8,989 bases of DNA from contig CAMCIP010000091.1 of NCBI GenBank assembly GCA_945874855.1, positions 1 through 8,989 on the forward strand. Reading direction: 5' to 3'. Each line of letters begins with the position of its first letter. Within the stretch, counting starts at the first letter, position 1. The notes below the pieces were generated by a model. That model saw only the letters and a list, made by a program, of their open reading frames with translations. It had not been told where the DNA came from and made no database searches. Of the stretch, positions 1 through 5,785 are shown one piece after another. Source of the stretch: Brevundimonas vancanneytii. GTDB taxonomy: Bacteria; Pseudomonadota; Alphaproteobacteria; Caulobacterales; Caulobacteraceae. The position numbers were made by a program, and so were the translations under genes.

Positions 1-110
1 GCGGCCGGAGCCGGGGCCGTGGCCGGGGTCTCCTGGGCCAGAGCCGGCGAGCCCGCCATGAGCACGGCGACGCCGGCCAGGGCGAGAAGGATGTTCGTCT
101 TATTGCGCAT
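1..110 (-). CDS. Exported protein, N-terminal fragment (runs off left edge)
   Basis: An ATG at 108-110 on the minus strand opens a frame that stays open to the window edge (36 codons). The translation begins MRNKTNILLALAGVAVLMAG and continues SPALAQETPATAPAPA. This is a typical Sec signal peptide: a basic start, a hydrophobic core at about residues 7-19, and an A-L-A cleavage site before Q26. An Ala/Pro/Thr-rich mature N-terminus follows. An AGGA lies 11 bases before the ATG, which is a rather long spacing. The protein is inferred to be periplasmic or outer-membrane associated. Only the export signal is visible, so no family can be named. It is downstream of tRNA-Phe on the same strand but 324 bp away, so it probably has its own promoter. 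Confidence 0.75.
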   Translation of the reverse strand, partial: MRNKTNILLALAGVAVLMAGSPALAQETPATAPAPA

Positions 111-434
111 GTTTCGCCAGTTCCTGCGTTGGTCTGACCCGTGAAAACCAATGAGACCCCTAAGGAGAGGAGGCGTCTCGTGAAACCTGTACGCCTTCGG
201 CGAGGACCATCGGCCCAGCTTCCAACGTCATTGACCGCGTCCGGTTGCCCGCCCGTTCTAACGGGAAGGTAATGAAGGCGGCCAAGCTCCTTTGGCGAAG
301 GCATATCAGAGCGTCAAGGCCGTCCGCCCGCTTTTCTCCCCGCGCGGGAGCCCTGACCGCAAGACCGGACGTTGACGGGCGATCGCGACATTTTCGTGAT
401 GGGGCGATCGGCGCGGCACCAAGGGGAAAGGCGA
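111..434. other. Intergenic region between tRNA-Phe and exported-protein gene
   Basis: No convincing gene is visible in these 324 bp, and GC is lower than in the flanking genes. The stretch holds a perfect 6+2+6 inverted repeat at 252-265 and an imperfect hairpin at 153-179 (GAGAC/GTCTC plus CCT/AGG around a 9-base loop). Two copies of GGGCGATCG sit at 377-385 and 402-410, whose palindromic cores could pair with each other. A pyrimidine-rich stretch follows the tRNA CCA end on the minus strand. A clear promoter for the exported-protein gene was not found. The best candidate is TTGGCC (280-285) with TAGAAC (255-260) on the minus strand, with a long 19-base spacer. Confidence 0.5.
252..265. promoter_or_regulatory. 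Perfect inverted repeat, candidate operator
   Basis: CCCGTT-CT-AACGGG is a perfect dyad with 6-base arms. On the minus strand it overlaps GTTAGAAC, which fits the Caulobacter housekeeping -10 consensus (GCTANAWC) at all but one position. This placement suggests a repressor site over the promoter of the exported-protein gene starting at 110, but the implied leader would be about 140 bases. No regulator is encoded in the window, so the assignment is inference. Confidence 0.3.
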
Positions 435-510
435 TGGTGCCTGGGGGCGGATTCGAACCACCGACACGCGGATTTTCAATCCGCTGCTCTACCAACTGAG
501 CTACCCAGGC
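435..510 (-). tRNA. tRNA-Phe (GAA anticodon)
   Basis: The minus strand reads GCCTGGG (acceptor), GCTC/GAGC D stem, GCGGA-TTGAAAA-TCCGC anticodon arm, GGTGG-TTCGAAT-CCGCC T arm, CCCAGGC and discriminator A. The CCA end is encoded. Loop TTGAAAA gives anticodon GAA, so the tRNA reads Phe codons UUC and UUU. All stems pair and the length is 76 nt with CCA. It sits 65 bases after yacG on the same strand, an arrangement common in alphaproteobacteria, and has its own promoter at 537-565. Confidence 0.98.
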
Positions 511-536
511 GAACGCGCCGCGTCGCGGGAGGGCGG

Positions 537-565
537 TCTATAGGCGAGGCCGTGCGGGGTGTCCA
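537..565 (-). promoter_or_regulatory. Promoter of tRNA-Phe
   Basis: On the minus strand, TGGACA (560-565) is followed after exactly 17 bases by TATAGA (537-542). The mature tRNA starts 26 bases after the -10 box. The -35 box has five of six consensus bases. The tRNA can therefore be transcribed independently of the upstream operon. Confidence 0.7.
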
Positions 566-573
566 GCACCCGC
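554..573 (-). other. Hairpin just after the yacG stop codon
   Basis: On the minus strand GCGGGTG-CTGGA-CACCCCGC folds into a 7-bp stem with one bulged C, starting two bases past the yacG stop codon. No U-run follows, so it is at best a weak or Rho-assisted terminator. It might also protect the operon mRNA 3' end. It overlaps the -35 box of the tRNA-Phe promoter. Confidence 0.35.
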
Positions 574-575
574 AT

Positions 576-740
576 TCAGTCCTCTTGCGCGTCCGATCCG
601 GCCTCGTCCCGGGGCTCTCCCGGAAGGACATAGACCCCCTTCATCCAGCGTCCCAGATCCACGTCGGCGCAGCGACGCGAGCAGAAGGGGCGATATTCGG
701 GCACAGCCGGGGCACGGCGGCAGATGGGACAATCGGTCAT
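576..740 (-). CDS. yacG: DNA gyrase inhibitor YacG
   Basis: The product is a 54-residue zinc-ribbon protein. In E. coli, YacG binds GyrB and inhibits gyrase. The zinc site is visible as C4-P-I-C7 near the N-terminus and C20-S-R-R-C24. The family signature continues as a D-L-G-R-W block at residues 28-32, and the tail is acidic. The length is normal for the family. The ATG lies only two bases after the TGA of the RNase E/G-type gene, and an AGAGG seven bases upstream (inside that gene's end) serves as ribosome site. Tight spacing suggests translational coupling at the end of the infA-maf-ribonuclease-yacG operon. The family assignment is firm; in vivo gyrase inhibition in this organism is inferred. 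Confidence 0.95.
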   Translation of the reverse strand: MTDCPICRRAPAVPEYRPFCSRRCADVDLGRWMKGVYVLPGEPRDEAGSDAQED

Positions 741-742
741 GG

Positions 743-1777
743 TCAGACCTCTTCTATCAGATGCGCGCCCGCCGCCATGTGCGGATCCGCCTGCAGTGCG
801 GCGCGCGCGCCCAGGGCCGCGACAAGGGGTCGGGCCAGGTCCGCCTCCTCAGGCGTGCAGCGCAGGACCAGCCGGGGCGAGGCCGTGTCGGACAGGAGGG
901 CGCGGGCCAGGCTGCGGACGCCGTCCTGCGCCCTGCAGGCCAGGCGGCGGCGGCCGGCGGCGTCCTGCATCAGTTCCTCCAGCGGGGTGCGTCGCCAGGG
1001 CAGGGACAACTGCAGCAGGCCGAAACGGCTGACCGGCCCATAGACGACCTCGTCGTCGCCAAAAGCCCCCCGCGCCTCCGCCAGCACGGCGGCGCCATCG
1101 TGGCCGACGCCGATCAGGTCGATCGCCACCAGGCCGGCCCAGCGCCTGAGACCGATCCCCCGCGCCGCCTGATGAAGGCCCTGACGATTGGCCCGCGCCC
1201 GGGCGCTGGCCCCCGCCCCGACGCCGACGCCGCGCCCGAGATCCAGATCGACGGCCACGAGGGCGCGGGTGCGCTCCAGCATGATGTCCAGACCCGTGTC
1301 GGCGAAGGTCTGCCCCTTCTGCAGGCCCTCGGCCTCGGCCTCCCGCCCGGCATCGATCGCCACGATGCCCGTGGCCGGTGCGACGCCGGGCGCGAGGACC
1401 GCCAGACTCGCAGCGACATCGGGCCCGGGGGCCAGAAGGCGCGGCGTGCCCTCCCCCGGCCCGATCCTGCGCACGGCGGGGCCCTTGCCGCCGCGCGGCT
1501 CGGCCGTGACCGCCACCTCGAGCTTTTCGCCGACGGTGACCCGGTCCGTGCCCTTCAGCGACAGGAAGGCCAGGGGTGCGCCGACGCCCAGATCGACGAA
1601 GGCCCCCTTGAGCGTCGGCGCCGCCTCGACCACCCGCCCCACGGACCGGGCGCCCAGCCGGTGGGCGGCCACATCGTCGTCCCGATCGATCAGCAGATGG
1701 GTAAAGCGGCCGTCGCGCGCGACGACGCCGCGCGTCTCTCCCGGCAGCCGGTCAAGAAAAACCTCGATCCGGCTCAC
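743..1777 (-). CDS. Ribonuclease E/G family protein, short form
   Basis: The 344-residue product resembles the S1-like plus catalytic core of RNase E/G, which cleaves single-stranded RNA in mRNA decay and rRNA processing. Residues about 43-105 match the S1-like region, including a G-A-F-V-D-L-G segment at 58-64. D177 in the strand R-A-L-V-A-V-D and D220 in G-L-V-A-I-D are 43 residues apart. This is the same spacing as the metal-binding D303 and D346 of E. coli RNase E. Residues 251-266 (R-F-G-L-L-Q-L to R-R-T-P-L) match the segment after the second Asp. The CPxCxG Zn-link is absent, as is the long C-terminal scaffold; E. coli RNase G is 489 residues. Translation starts at GTG (1775-1777) in a GTGA overlap with the maf stop, and a GGAG six bases upstream supports this. 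It could be RNase G-like or a divergent paralogue beside a full RNase E elsewhere. Confidence 0.85.
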   Translation of the reverse strand: MSRIEVFLDRLPGETRGVVARDGRFTHLLIDRDDDVAAHRLGARSVGRVVEAAPTLKGAFVDLGVGAPLAFLSLKGTDRVTVGEKLEVAVTAEPRGGKGPAVRRIGPGEGTPRLLAPGPDVAASLAVLAPGVAPATGIVAIDAGREAEAEGLQKGQTFADTGLDIMLERTRALVAVDLDLGRGVGVGAGASARARANRQGLHQAARGIGLRRWAGLVAIDLIGVGHDGAAVLAEARGAFGDDEVVYGPVSRFGLLQLSLPWRRTPLEELMQDAAGRRRLACRAQDGVRSLARALLSDTASPRLVLRCTPEEADLARPLVAALGARAALQADPHMAAGAHLIEEV

Positions 1778-2364
1778 GGCCGTCTCCAGCCCATCCCGGT
1801 CAGCAACTGGGTCGTCTCATACAGGGGCAGGCCCATGACGGCGGGATGGCTCCCGACGATCCGGCGCACGAAGGAGCCAGCCGGGCCCTGAATGGCATAG
1901 CCTCCTGCCTTCCCCCGCCAGTCGTCGGTCGCCAGATAGGCGGCGATCTCTGCGTCGGACAGGAGCTTGAACGACACCCGCGTCTCGACGACCCGGGCCG
2001 AGATGCGGGCACCCGTGGCCACGGCCACGCCGGTGAAGACTCGATGGTTGCGGCCCGCCAGCAGGCGCAGGAACCGTTCGGCCTCGGCGGCGTCGGCGGG
2101 CTTTTCCAGCAGGCGACGCCCCACCGCCACCACAGTGTCGGCGGCGAGGACGACGGCGACAGGATTTCGAGCCGCCACAACCCCGGCCTTGGCGCGGGCG
2201 AGGCGTTCAGCCAGACGCGGCGGGGTCTCGCCCTTCTGCGGGGTTTCATCCACGTCGGCGGGATCGACGCGGTCGGGCACGACACCGATCTGGGCCAGGA
2301 GCTCCAGCCGGCGGGGGCTGGCGGAGGCGAGAATCAGGTCGGGTCGGCGAGGATCGCCCGTCAT
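1774..2364 (-). CDS. maf: Maf family nucleoside triphosphate pyrophosphatase
   Basis: The 196-residue protein has the Maf fold signatures: L-A-S-A-S-P-R-R at 12-19 (substrate phosphate binding), A-D-T-V-V at 75-79 with D76 as the likely catalytic or metal residue, and G-K-A-G-G-Y-A-I-Q-G at 151-160. The Y-A-I-Q-G form resembles the YhdE subgroup, known to hydrolyse dTTP, UTP and modified pyrimidine nucleotides, rather than the YceF (7-methyl-GTP) subgroup. It probably acts in the cytosol, cleaving non-canonical NTPs to NMP and pyrophosphate. Full-length for the family. It starts 13 bases after the infA stop and overlaps the following ribonuclease gene by GTGA, so it lies inside the operon. 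Subgroup assignment rests on that motif only. Confidence 0.93.
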   Translation of the reverse strand: MTGDPRRPDLILASASPRRLELLAQIGVVPDRVDPADVDETPQKGETPPRLAERLARAKAGVVAARNPVAVVLAADTVVAVGRRLLEKPADAAEAERFLRLLAGRNHRVFTGVAVATGARISARVVETRVSFKLLSDAEIAAYLATDDWRGKAGGYAIQGPAGSFVRRIVGSHPAVMGLPLYETTQLLTGMGWRRP

Positions 2365-2377
2365 GGGCGCCGAGCCC

Positions 2378-2599
2378 CTACTTGAAGCGATAGGTGATGC
2401 GGCCCTTGGTCAGGTCGTAGGGCGTCATTTCGACCAGCACCTTGTCCCCGGCCAGCACGCGGATGCGGTTCTTGCGCATCTTGCCGGCAGTATGGGCGAT
2501 GATCTCGTGACCGCTGTCGTCGAGCAGAACGCGGAACGTGGCATTGGGCAGCAGTTCGCTGACCACGCCGGGAAACTCGAGCAGTTCTTCCTTCGCCAT
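2378..2599 (-). CDS. infA: Translation initiation factor IF-1
   Basis: The 73-residue protein begins MAKEELLEFPG and ends K-G-R-I-T-Y-R-F-K, matching IF-1 along its whole length: a single OB-fold that binds the 30S A site together with IF-2 and IF-3. The conserved block from H31 to L49 includes M41-R-K-N-R-I. The start is the ATG at 2597-2599, not an in-frame ATG nine codons upstream. An AGAGAGG four bases before it is a strong ribosome site, and similarity begins at this Met. It heads the infA-maf-ribonuclease-yacG group, and about 120 bp separate it from the UPF0262 gene. A promoter may lie in that gap, but none stood out. Confidence 0.98.
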   Translation of the reverse strand: MAKEELLEFPGVVSELLPNATFRVLLDDSGHEIIAHTAGKMRKNRIRVLAGDKVLVEMTPYDLTKGRITYRFK

Positions 2600-2718
2600 G
2601 CGGCCTCTCTCGCCCTCGGAATTCAAACGGACGACGCACCGGGCGGAGGGGCGCCTCGTCAGGAAGCGGGCCTAATGCCCCAAAAGGCGGCCGCCGTCGA
2701 GCCTGACGTGCCGGGCCC

Positions 2719-3180
2719 TCATCGCCGGAAGAGGGCGCAGACCAGGGTGAACAGACGGCGCGCCGTTTCGTGATCGACCTCGACCTTGCCGTCCAGCCGC
2801 GCCTTGAGCAGTTCGGCACCTTCGTTGTGCAGGCCGCGCCGGCCCATGTCGACGGCCTCGATCTGGCTGGGCGACGAGCCGCGCAGGGCCTCATAGTAGC
2901 TGTCGCAGATCATCGCATAGTCACGCATCACGCCCTTCAGCGGGGTCAGCGACAGGCCGTGGACGCGGGCACAGTCGGGGCCGGTGACGTCCAGGACCAG
3001 TCGGCCGTCCTGGGCCGACAGCTTCAGCGCATAGGGCCCGGTCTCGGCGCCGGCGGGGTGAAACAGGTTCTTTTCGACCAGATCGAAGATCGCCACGCGG
3101 CGCTCATGTTCAATCTCGGCGCTGACGGGGGCCAGGGTGGCCGCATCCAGGTCGATGGAGGCCAGGCGGTGGTCACTCAT
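2719..3180 (-). CDS. UPF0262 family protein
   Basis: The 153-residue protein starts MSDHRLASIDLDA. It contains E24-H-E-R-R-V-A-I-F-D-L followed by N38-L-F-H-P, then L-K-G-V-M-R-D-Y at 81-88, C-D-S-Y-Y-E-A at 92-98, and G-R-R-G-L-H-N-E-G-A at 113-122. I recognise these as UPF0262, a family of unknown function largely restricted to alphaproteobacteria. No signal peptide or membrane segment is visible, so it is probably cytosolic. Its ATG overlaps the stop of the DUF2948 gene (ATGA), and GGAG lies eight bases upstream. In other alphaproteobacteria it commonly sits near hisD and infA; here hisD is missing between it and the DUF2948 gene. No biochemical role is known to me. Confidence 0.88.
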   Translation of the reverse strand: MSDHRLASIDLDAATLAPVSAEIEHERRVAIFDLVEKNLFHPAGAETGPYALKLSAQDGRLVLDVTGPDCARVHGLSLTPLKGVMRDYAMICDSYYEALRGSSPSQIEAVDMGRRGLHNEGAELLKARLDGKVEVDHETARRLFTLVCALFRR

Positions 3181-3650
3181 GCCCGGGACTCCGGCTCGAC
3201 GGCGGACTCTGCGTCCGGATGGGCGGGCTGGGCCTGGGCGGGCCATCGCGGCGTCAGATCGGCGACCACCACGTCGACGCATTCGAGGTCGACCCGGAGG
3301 TCTCCCCCGCCGGCGAACATCAGAAAGGCCGTGCCGCCCGGGGGATCTGCCGGCTCGAAATGGATAGCCAGCAGTTCCAGCATGGCGTCGGGCCCCCGGG
3401 CGAGCCTGCGACTGCGCACCGAGACGACGTCGCCGAACTGGAGGGCGGAGACCACCCGCGTGCCGCCGCACTCCCAGCAGAACCGGCTCAGCGTCACCGT
3501 CAGCCGACGCGCCGCCTTTTCCCACACCACGTCGCGGGGGCGCAGAATCGCGTCCTGCAGGGCGGCGGAGACGATCTGCAGGTCGTCCTCGTCCTGGGCC
3601 AGCAGGCGCAGGGGCTCGGGCGAGGGCTGGACGGGATCGTCGTGGCTCAT
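3177..3650 (-). CDS. DUF2948 family protein
   Basis: The 157-residue protein has the family's opening L-R-L-L-A-Q-D-E-D-D-L (14-24) and A-L-Q-D-A-I (30-35), followed by R-R-L-T-V-T-L-S-R-F-C-W-E. The middle is beta-rich, with a strand pattern near E-L-L-A-I-H-F, then G-D-L-R-V-D-L-E-C-V-D-V. The C-terminal 25 residues are rich in Ala and Pro and look disordered. This matches DUF2948, an alphaproteobacterial family without known function that usually follows murA. It overlaps murA and the UPF0262 gene by ATGA on both sides, so the three are almost certainly cotranscribed and translationally coupled. AAGGGG five bases before the ATG supports the start. Function is unknown. Confidence 0.85.
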   Translation of the reverse strand: MSHDDPVQPSPEPLRLLAQDEDDLQIVSAALQDAILRPRDVVWEKAARRLTVTLSRFCWECGGTRVVSALQFGDVVSVRSRRLARGPDAMLELLAIHFEPADPPGGTAFLMFAGGGDLRVDLECVDVVVADLTPRWPAQAQPAHPDAESAVEPESRA

Positions 3651-4927
3651 TCCGGCCCCTTCAACCGCCGCACCTGCGCCCCGCAGGCGGTCAGCTTTTC
3701 CTCCAGCCGTTCGAAGCCGCGGTCGAGGTGATAGACCCGGCCGACCACGGTCTCGCCCCGCGCCGCCAGACCGGCGATGACCAGGCTGACCGAGGCGCGC
3801 AGATCGGTGGCCATGACGGGCGCCGCCACGAGGTGATCGACCCCGGTGACCCGCGCTTCGCCGCCGTGCACCGCGATCTGGGCCCCCAGACGGGCCAGTT
3901 CGGGCGCGTGCATGAACCGGTTCTCGAAGATCTTCTCCTGGATGACGCTCTCGCCCTCGGCCAGGGTCATCAGCGCCATGAACTGGGCCTGCAGGTCCGT
4001 GGCGAAGCCGGGATAGACCTCGGTCTCCAGATCGGTCGCCTGCAGCCGCACGGCGGGATCGCGGCGCACGCGCACCCCGTCGGCGGTCTCCTCCACGGTC
4101 ACCCCTGCGGCGCGCAGCTTGTCGGTCAGAGCCCCGATCAGAAGGGGGCGCGACTTCGTCAGCGTCACATCGCCCCCGGCCATGGCGGCGGCCACGGCAT
4201 AGGTGCCCATCTCGATCCGGTCGGGAATCACCGACCAGGTCGTGCCGTGAAGGGAGGCGACGCCCTCGATCGTCAGGACGTCGCTGTCGATGCCCGAGAC
4301 CCGGGCGCCCATGGCGTTGAGGCAGTGGGCCAGGTCGCCGATCTCCGGCTCGCGCGCCGCCTTGCGGATCACGGTCGTGCCCTGGGCCAGGACCGCTGCC
4401 AGCAGGGCGTGCTCCGTCGCGCCCACCGAGACGAAGGGGAAGTCGATCTCCGCCCCCTTCAGCCCCTTGGGCGCGCGGGCGTTGACGTAGCCCTCGGCCA
4501 GTTCGATTTCGGCTCCCAGAGCCTCCAGCGCCTGCAGGTGCAGATCGACCGGCCGTGCGCCAATGGTACAGCCGCCGGGCAGGGACACCTTCGCCTCGCC
4601 GGTCCGGGCCAGCAGCGGGCCCAGCACGTTGAAGCTGGCGCGCATTTTCCGCACCAGATCATAGGAGGCGAAGGTCGAGGTGATCTCGGCGCCGTGCAGC
4701 CGGGTCCACTGGTCGTCGCCGCCGTTCCCCTCCTCCACCGACACGCCGAGGCCGGCGAGCAGCTGGCCCAGGAAGGCCGTGTCGGCCAGGCGCGGCATAT
4801 TGGTCAGGACCAGGGGCTGGTCCGTCAGGATCGCGGCCGACATCAGCTTGATGGCGGAATTCTTGGCGCCCGAGACGGGAATGGTCCCGTTCAGAAGGGC
4901 GCCGCCCTGGATGGCGATACGGTCCAT
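3647..4927 (-). CDS. murA: UDP-N-acetylglucosamine 1-carboxyvinyltransferase
   Basis: The 426-residue enzyme transfers enolpyruvate from PEP to UDP-GlcNAc, the first committed step of peptidoglycan synthesis in the cytosol. The substrate-binding pair K22-N23 is in G-A-K-N-S. The PEP-binding, fosfomycin-sensitive Cys is C120 in L-P-G-G-C-T-I-G-A-R-P-V-D-L-H (Cys115 in E. coli), so fosfomycin sensitivity is expected at this position. The general-base Asp lies in Y-P-G-F-A-T-D-L-Q-A-Q-F. The C-terminal D-L-R-A-S region with the H-L-D-R-G-F-E-R block is intact. Length is normal. AGGA six bases upstream of the ATG supports the start. It is first in the ATGA-coupled murA-DUF2948-UPF0262 series. Confidence 0.98.
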   Translation of the reverse strand: MDRIAIQGGALLNGTIPVSGAKNSAIKLMSAAILTDQPLVLTNMPRLADTAFLGQLLAGLGVSVEEGNGGDDQWTRLHGAEITSTFASYDLVRKMRASFNVLGPLLARTGEAKVSLPGGCTIGARPVDLHLQALEALGAEIELAEGYVNARAPKGLKGAEIDFPFVSVGATEHALLAAVLAQGTTVIRKAAREPEIGDLAHCLNAMGARVSGIDSDVLTIEGVASLHGTTWSVIPDRIEMGTYAVAAAMAGGDVTLTKSRPLLIGALTDKLRAAGVTVEETADGVRVRRDPAVRLQATDLETEVYPGFATDLQAQFMALMTLAEGESVIQEKIFENRFMHAPELARLGAQIAVHGGEARVTGVDHLVAAPVMATDLRASVSLVIAGLAARGETVVGRVYHLDRGFERLEEKLTACGAQVRRLKGPE

Positions 4928-4968
4928 GTCGATCCTGTTGCGTCCGGGTCACGCCCGGTTGGCCGACC

Positions 4969-4997
4969 TGTCTAGCGCGGCTCTCCCGCATTGCGAA
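4969..4997 (-). promoter_or_regulatory. Candidate murA promoter
   Basis: On the minus strand TTCGCA (4992-4997) and TAGACA (4969-4974, within GCTAGACA) are 17 bases apart and lie about 40 bases before the murA ATG. The boxes are only partial matches (four and three of six bases), so this is a position-based guess in the 100-bp gap upstream of murA. Confidence 0.35.
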
Positions 4998-5027
4998 AGG
5001 GCCCGCGCGAGACGGCCATGATGACTT

Positions 5028-5183
5028 TCAGCCGCTTTCGTCAGGATCGGCCGGGGCGGTGGTGGCCTTGCGACGACGCAGGTTCAGCCGCAGGGCGGAG
5101 GCCAGGCGCGCGGCCCGGGCGGCCTGGGCCGCGGTCGGCGCGTCTTTCGCGGGGGGCGGCGGGGATTTGGGCGGGTCGCTCAT
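5028..5183 (-). CDS. Small basic, proline-rich hypothetical protein
   Basis: The 51-residue protein begins M-S-D-P-P-K-S-P-P-P-P-A-K, continues into an Ala/Arg-rich stretch at 18-41 with L-R-L-N-L-R-R-R-K-A, and ends in an acidic D-P-D-E-S-G. The Ala/Arg stretch would form a strongly basic amphipathic helix. I recall similar small proteins with an A-L-R-x-N-L-R-R-R-K motif near murA in other alphaproteobacteria, but I know no function. It lies about 100 bp upstream of murA on the same strand and is divergent from tRNA-Thr. No good ribosome site precedes the ATG at 5181-5183. The frame also stays open upstream, but that extension includes the tRNA antisense and is not credible. Confidence 0.6.
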   Translation of the reverse strand: MSDPPKSPPPPAKDAPTAAQAARAARLASALRLNLRRRKATTAPADPDESG

Positions 5184-5231
5184 GGAACCGGGATCGCGCG
5201 ACCGCGGCCCGACGTCCACCGAAATCAGGGC

Positions 5232-5260
5232 TTTCCCCCGGGCGCCCGGTTGGCTATACG
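5232..5260 (+). promoter_or_regulatory. Candidate promoter of tRNA-Thr
   Basis: GCTATACG at 5253-5260 fits the Caulobacter housekeeping -10 element well and ends 18 bases before the tRNA. The -35 box (about TTTCCC, 5232-5237) is poor. The spacer contains a perfect 12-bp palindrome, CCGGGCGCCCGG, at 5238-5249. A TATA element in the opposite direction (GTATAGCC) could serve the divergent small gene. Confidence 0.45.
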
Positions 5261-5278
5261 GCCGCTTCCTCAGATTCC

Positions 5279-5353
<75 letters not shown>

Positions 5354-5364
5354 TCTGATCCCGG

Positions 5365-5736
5365 TCACCAGGCCGGGCGTTCCTGCATCGCGCGGGGCGG
5401 ACCCGGCGACCGGCGATGGCGGTCATGGTCCTCATAGGGCCAGGCCCGCCAGGCGTCCCCGCCCTCGGACTGGTTGAGCCGCAGGGACATGCGACCGGCG
5501 CCGACCGGCACATCCAGCTCTCCACCCCAGGCGCGCCAGCCGTCGGAGCCGACGGACACCGAGACCTCGCCATGGATTCGCCCATCGTCCCAGATGGGGC
5601 CGCGCTCGCGCTCGCCGGCCGCGGCGCTGCTGCTGTCCAGCCAGCGCTGGATCTGCGGATCGAGGCGGATCACGGGCGGCGGGGCCGGCGGTGGATCCTG
5701 CACGGCAGCGGCGAGGACGAGGGCGGCGATCAGCAT
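5365..5736 (-). CDS. Small exported hypothetical protein
   Basis: The 123-residue product begins with a short hydrophobic signal-like segment (MLIAALVLAAAVQ, residues 1-13), followed by a P-P-P-A-P-P-P linker. The middle (about 54-90) alternates like beta strands: G-E-V-S-V-S-V-G, then G-E-L-D-V-P-V-G and R-M-S-L-R-L-N. The motif W-R-A-W occurs twice, at 67-70 and 96-99. The tail is rich in Arg and Pro. I do not recognise a family. A periplasmic location is inferred from the N-terminus, which is short for a signal peptide, so a lipid or membrane anchor is not excluded. GGAG eight bases before the ATG supports the start. It lies 49 bases downstream of msrB on the same strand and may be cotranscribed. 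Confidence 0.65.
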   Translation of the reverse strand: MLIAALVLAAAVQDPPPAPPPVIRLDPQIQRWLDSSSAAAGERERGPIWDDGRIHGEVSVSVGSDGWRAWGGELDVPVGAGRMSLRLNQSEGGDAWRAWPYEDHDRHRRSPGPPRAMQERPAW

Positions 5737-5785
5737 GGGCGGGACTCCGAACCGCTCGCCACAGTCACCCGGAATGGGGCCAAGA

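Noticed and set aside
231..262. Plus-strand promoter TTGACC with TTCTAA
   Set aside because: The spacer is 19-20 bases and no plus-strand gene follows; the frame at 245-499 runs through the tRNA antisense.
336..358. CTCCC/GGGAG hairpin as terminator between tRNA-Phe and the next gene
   Set aside because: On the strand of transcription it is followed by an A-run, not a U-run.
761..1891. 376-codon plus-strand frame opposite the RNase E/G-type gene and maf
   Set aside because: Composition is typical of an antisense shadow, and the minus-strand genes have clear family motifs.
2672..2722. 16-codon frame starting in an ATGA overlap with the UPF0262 stop (M-R-A-R-H-V-R-L-D and on)
   Set aside because: It is too short to judge, has no similarity to the phosphatase found here in relatives, and an ATGA junction of this size can arise by chance.
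2672..2722. GGCGGCCGCC followed by TTTT on the minus strand as a terminator after UPF0262
   Set aside because: The palindrome has no room for a proper loop; only short or distant pairings are possible.
3728..4975. 415-codon plus-strand frame opposite murA
   Set aside because: It is a shadow of murA: His/Gly/Gln/Arg-rich composition with no family motif.
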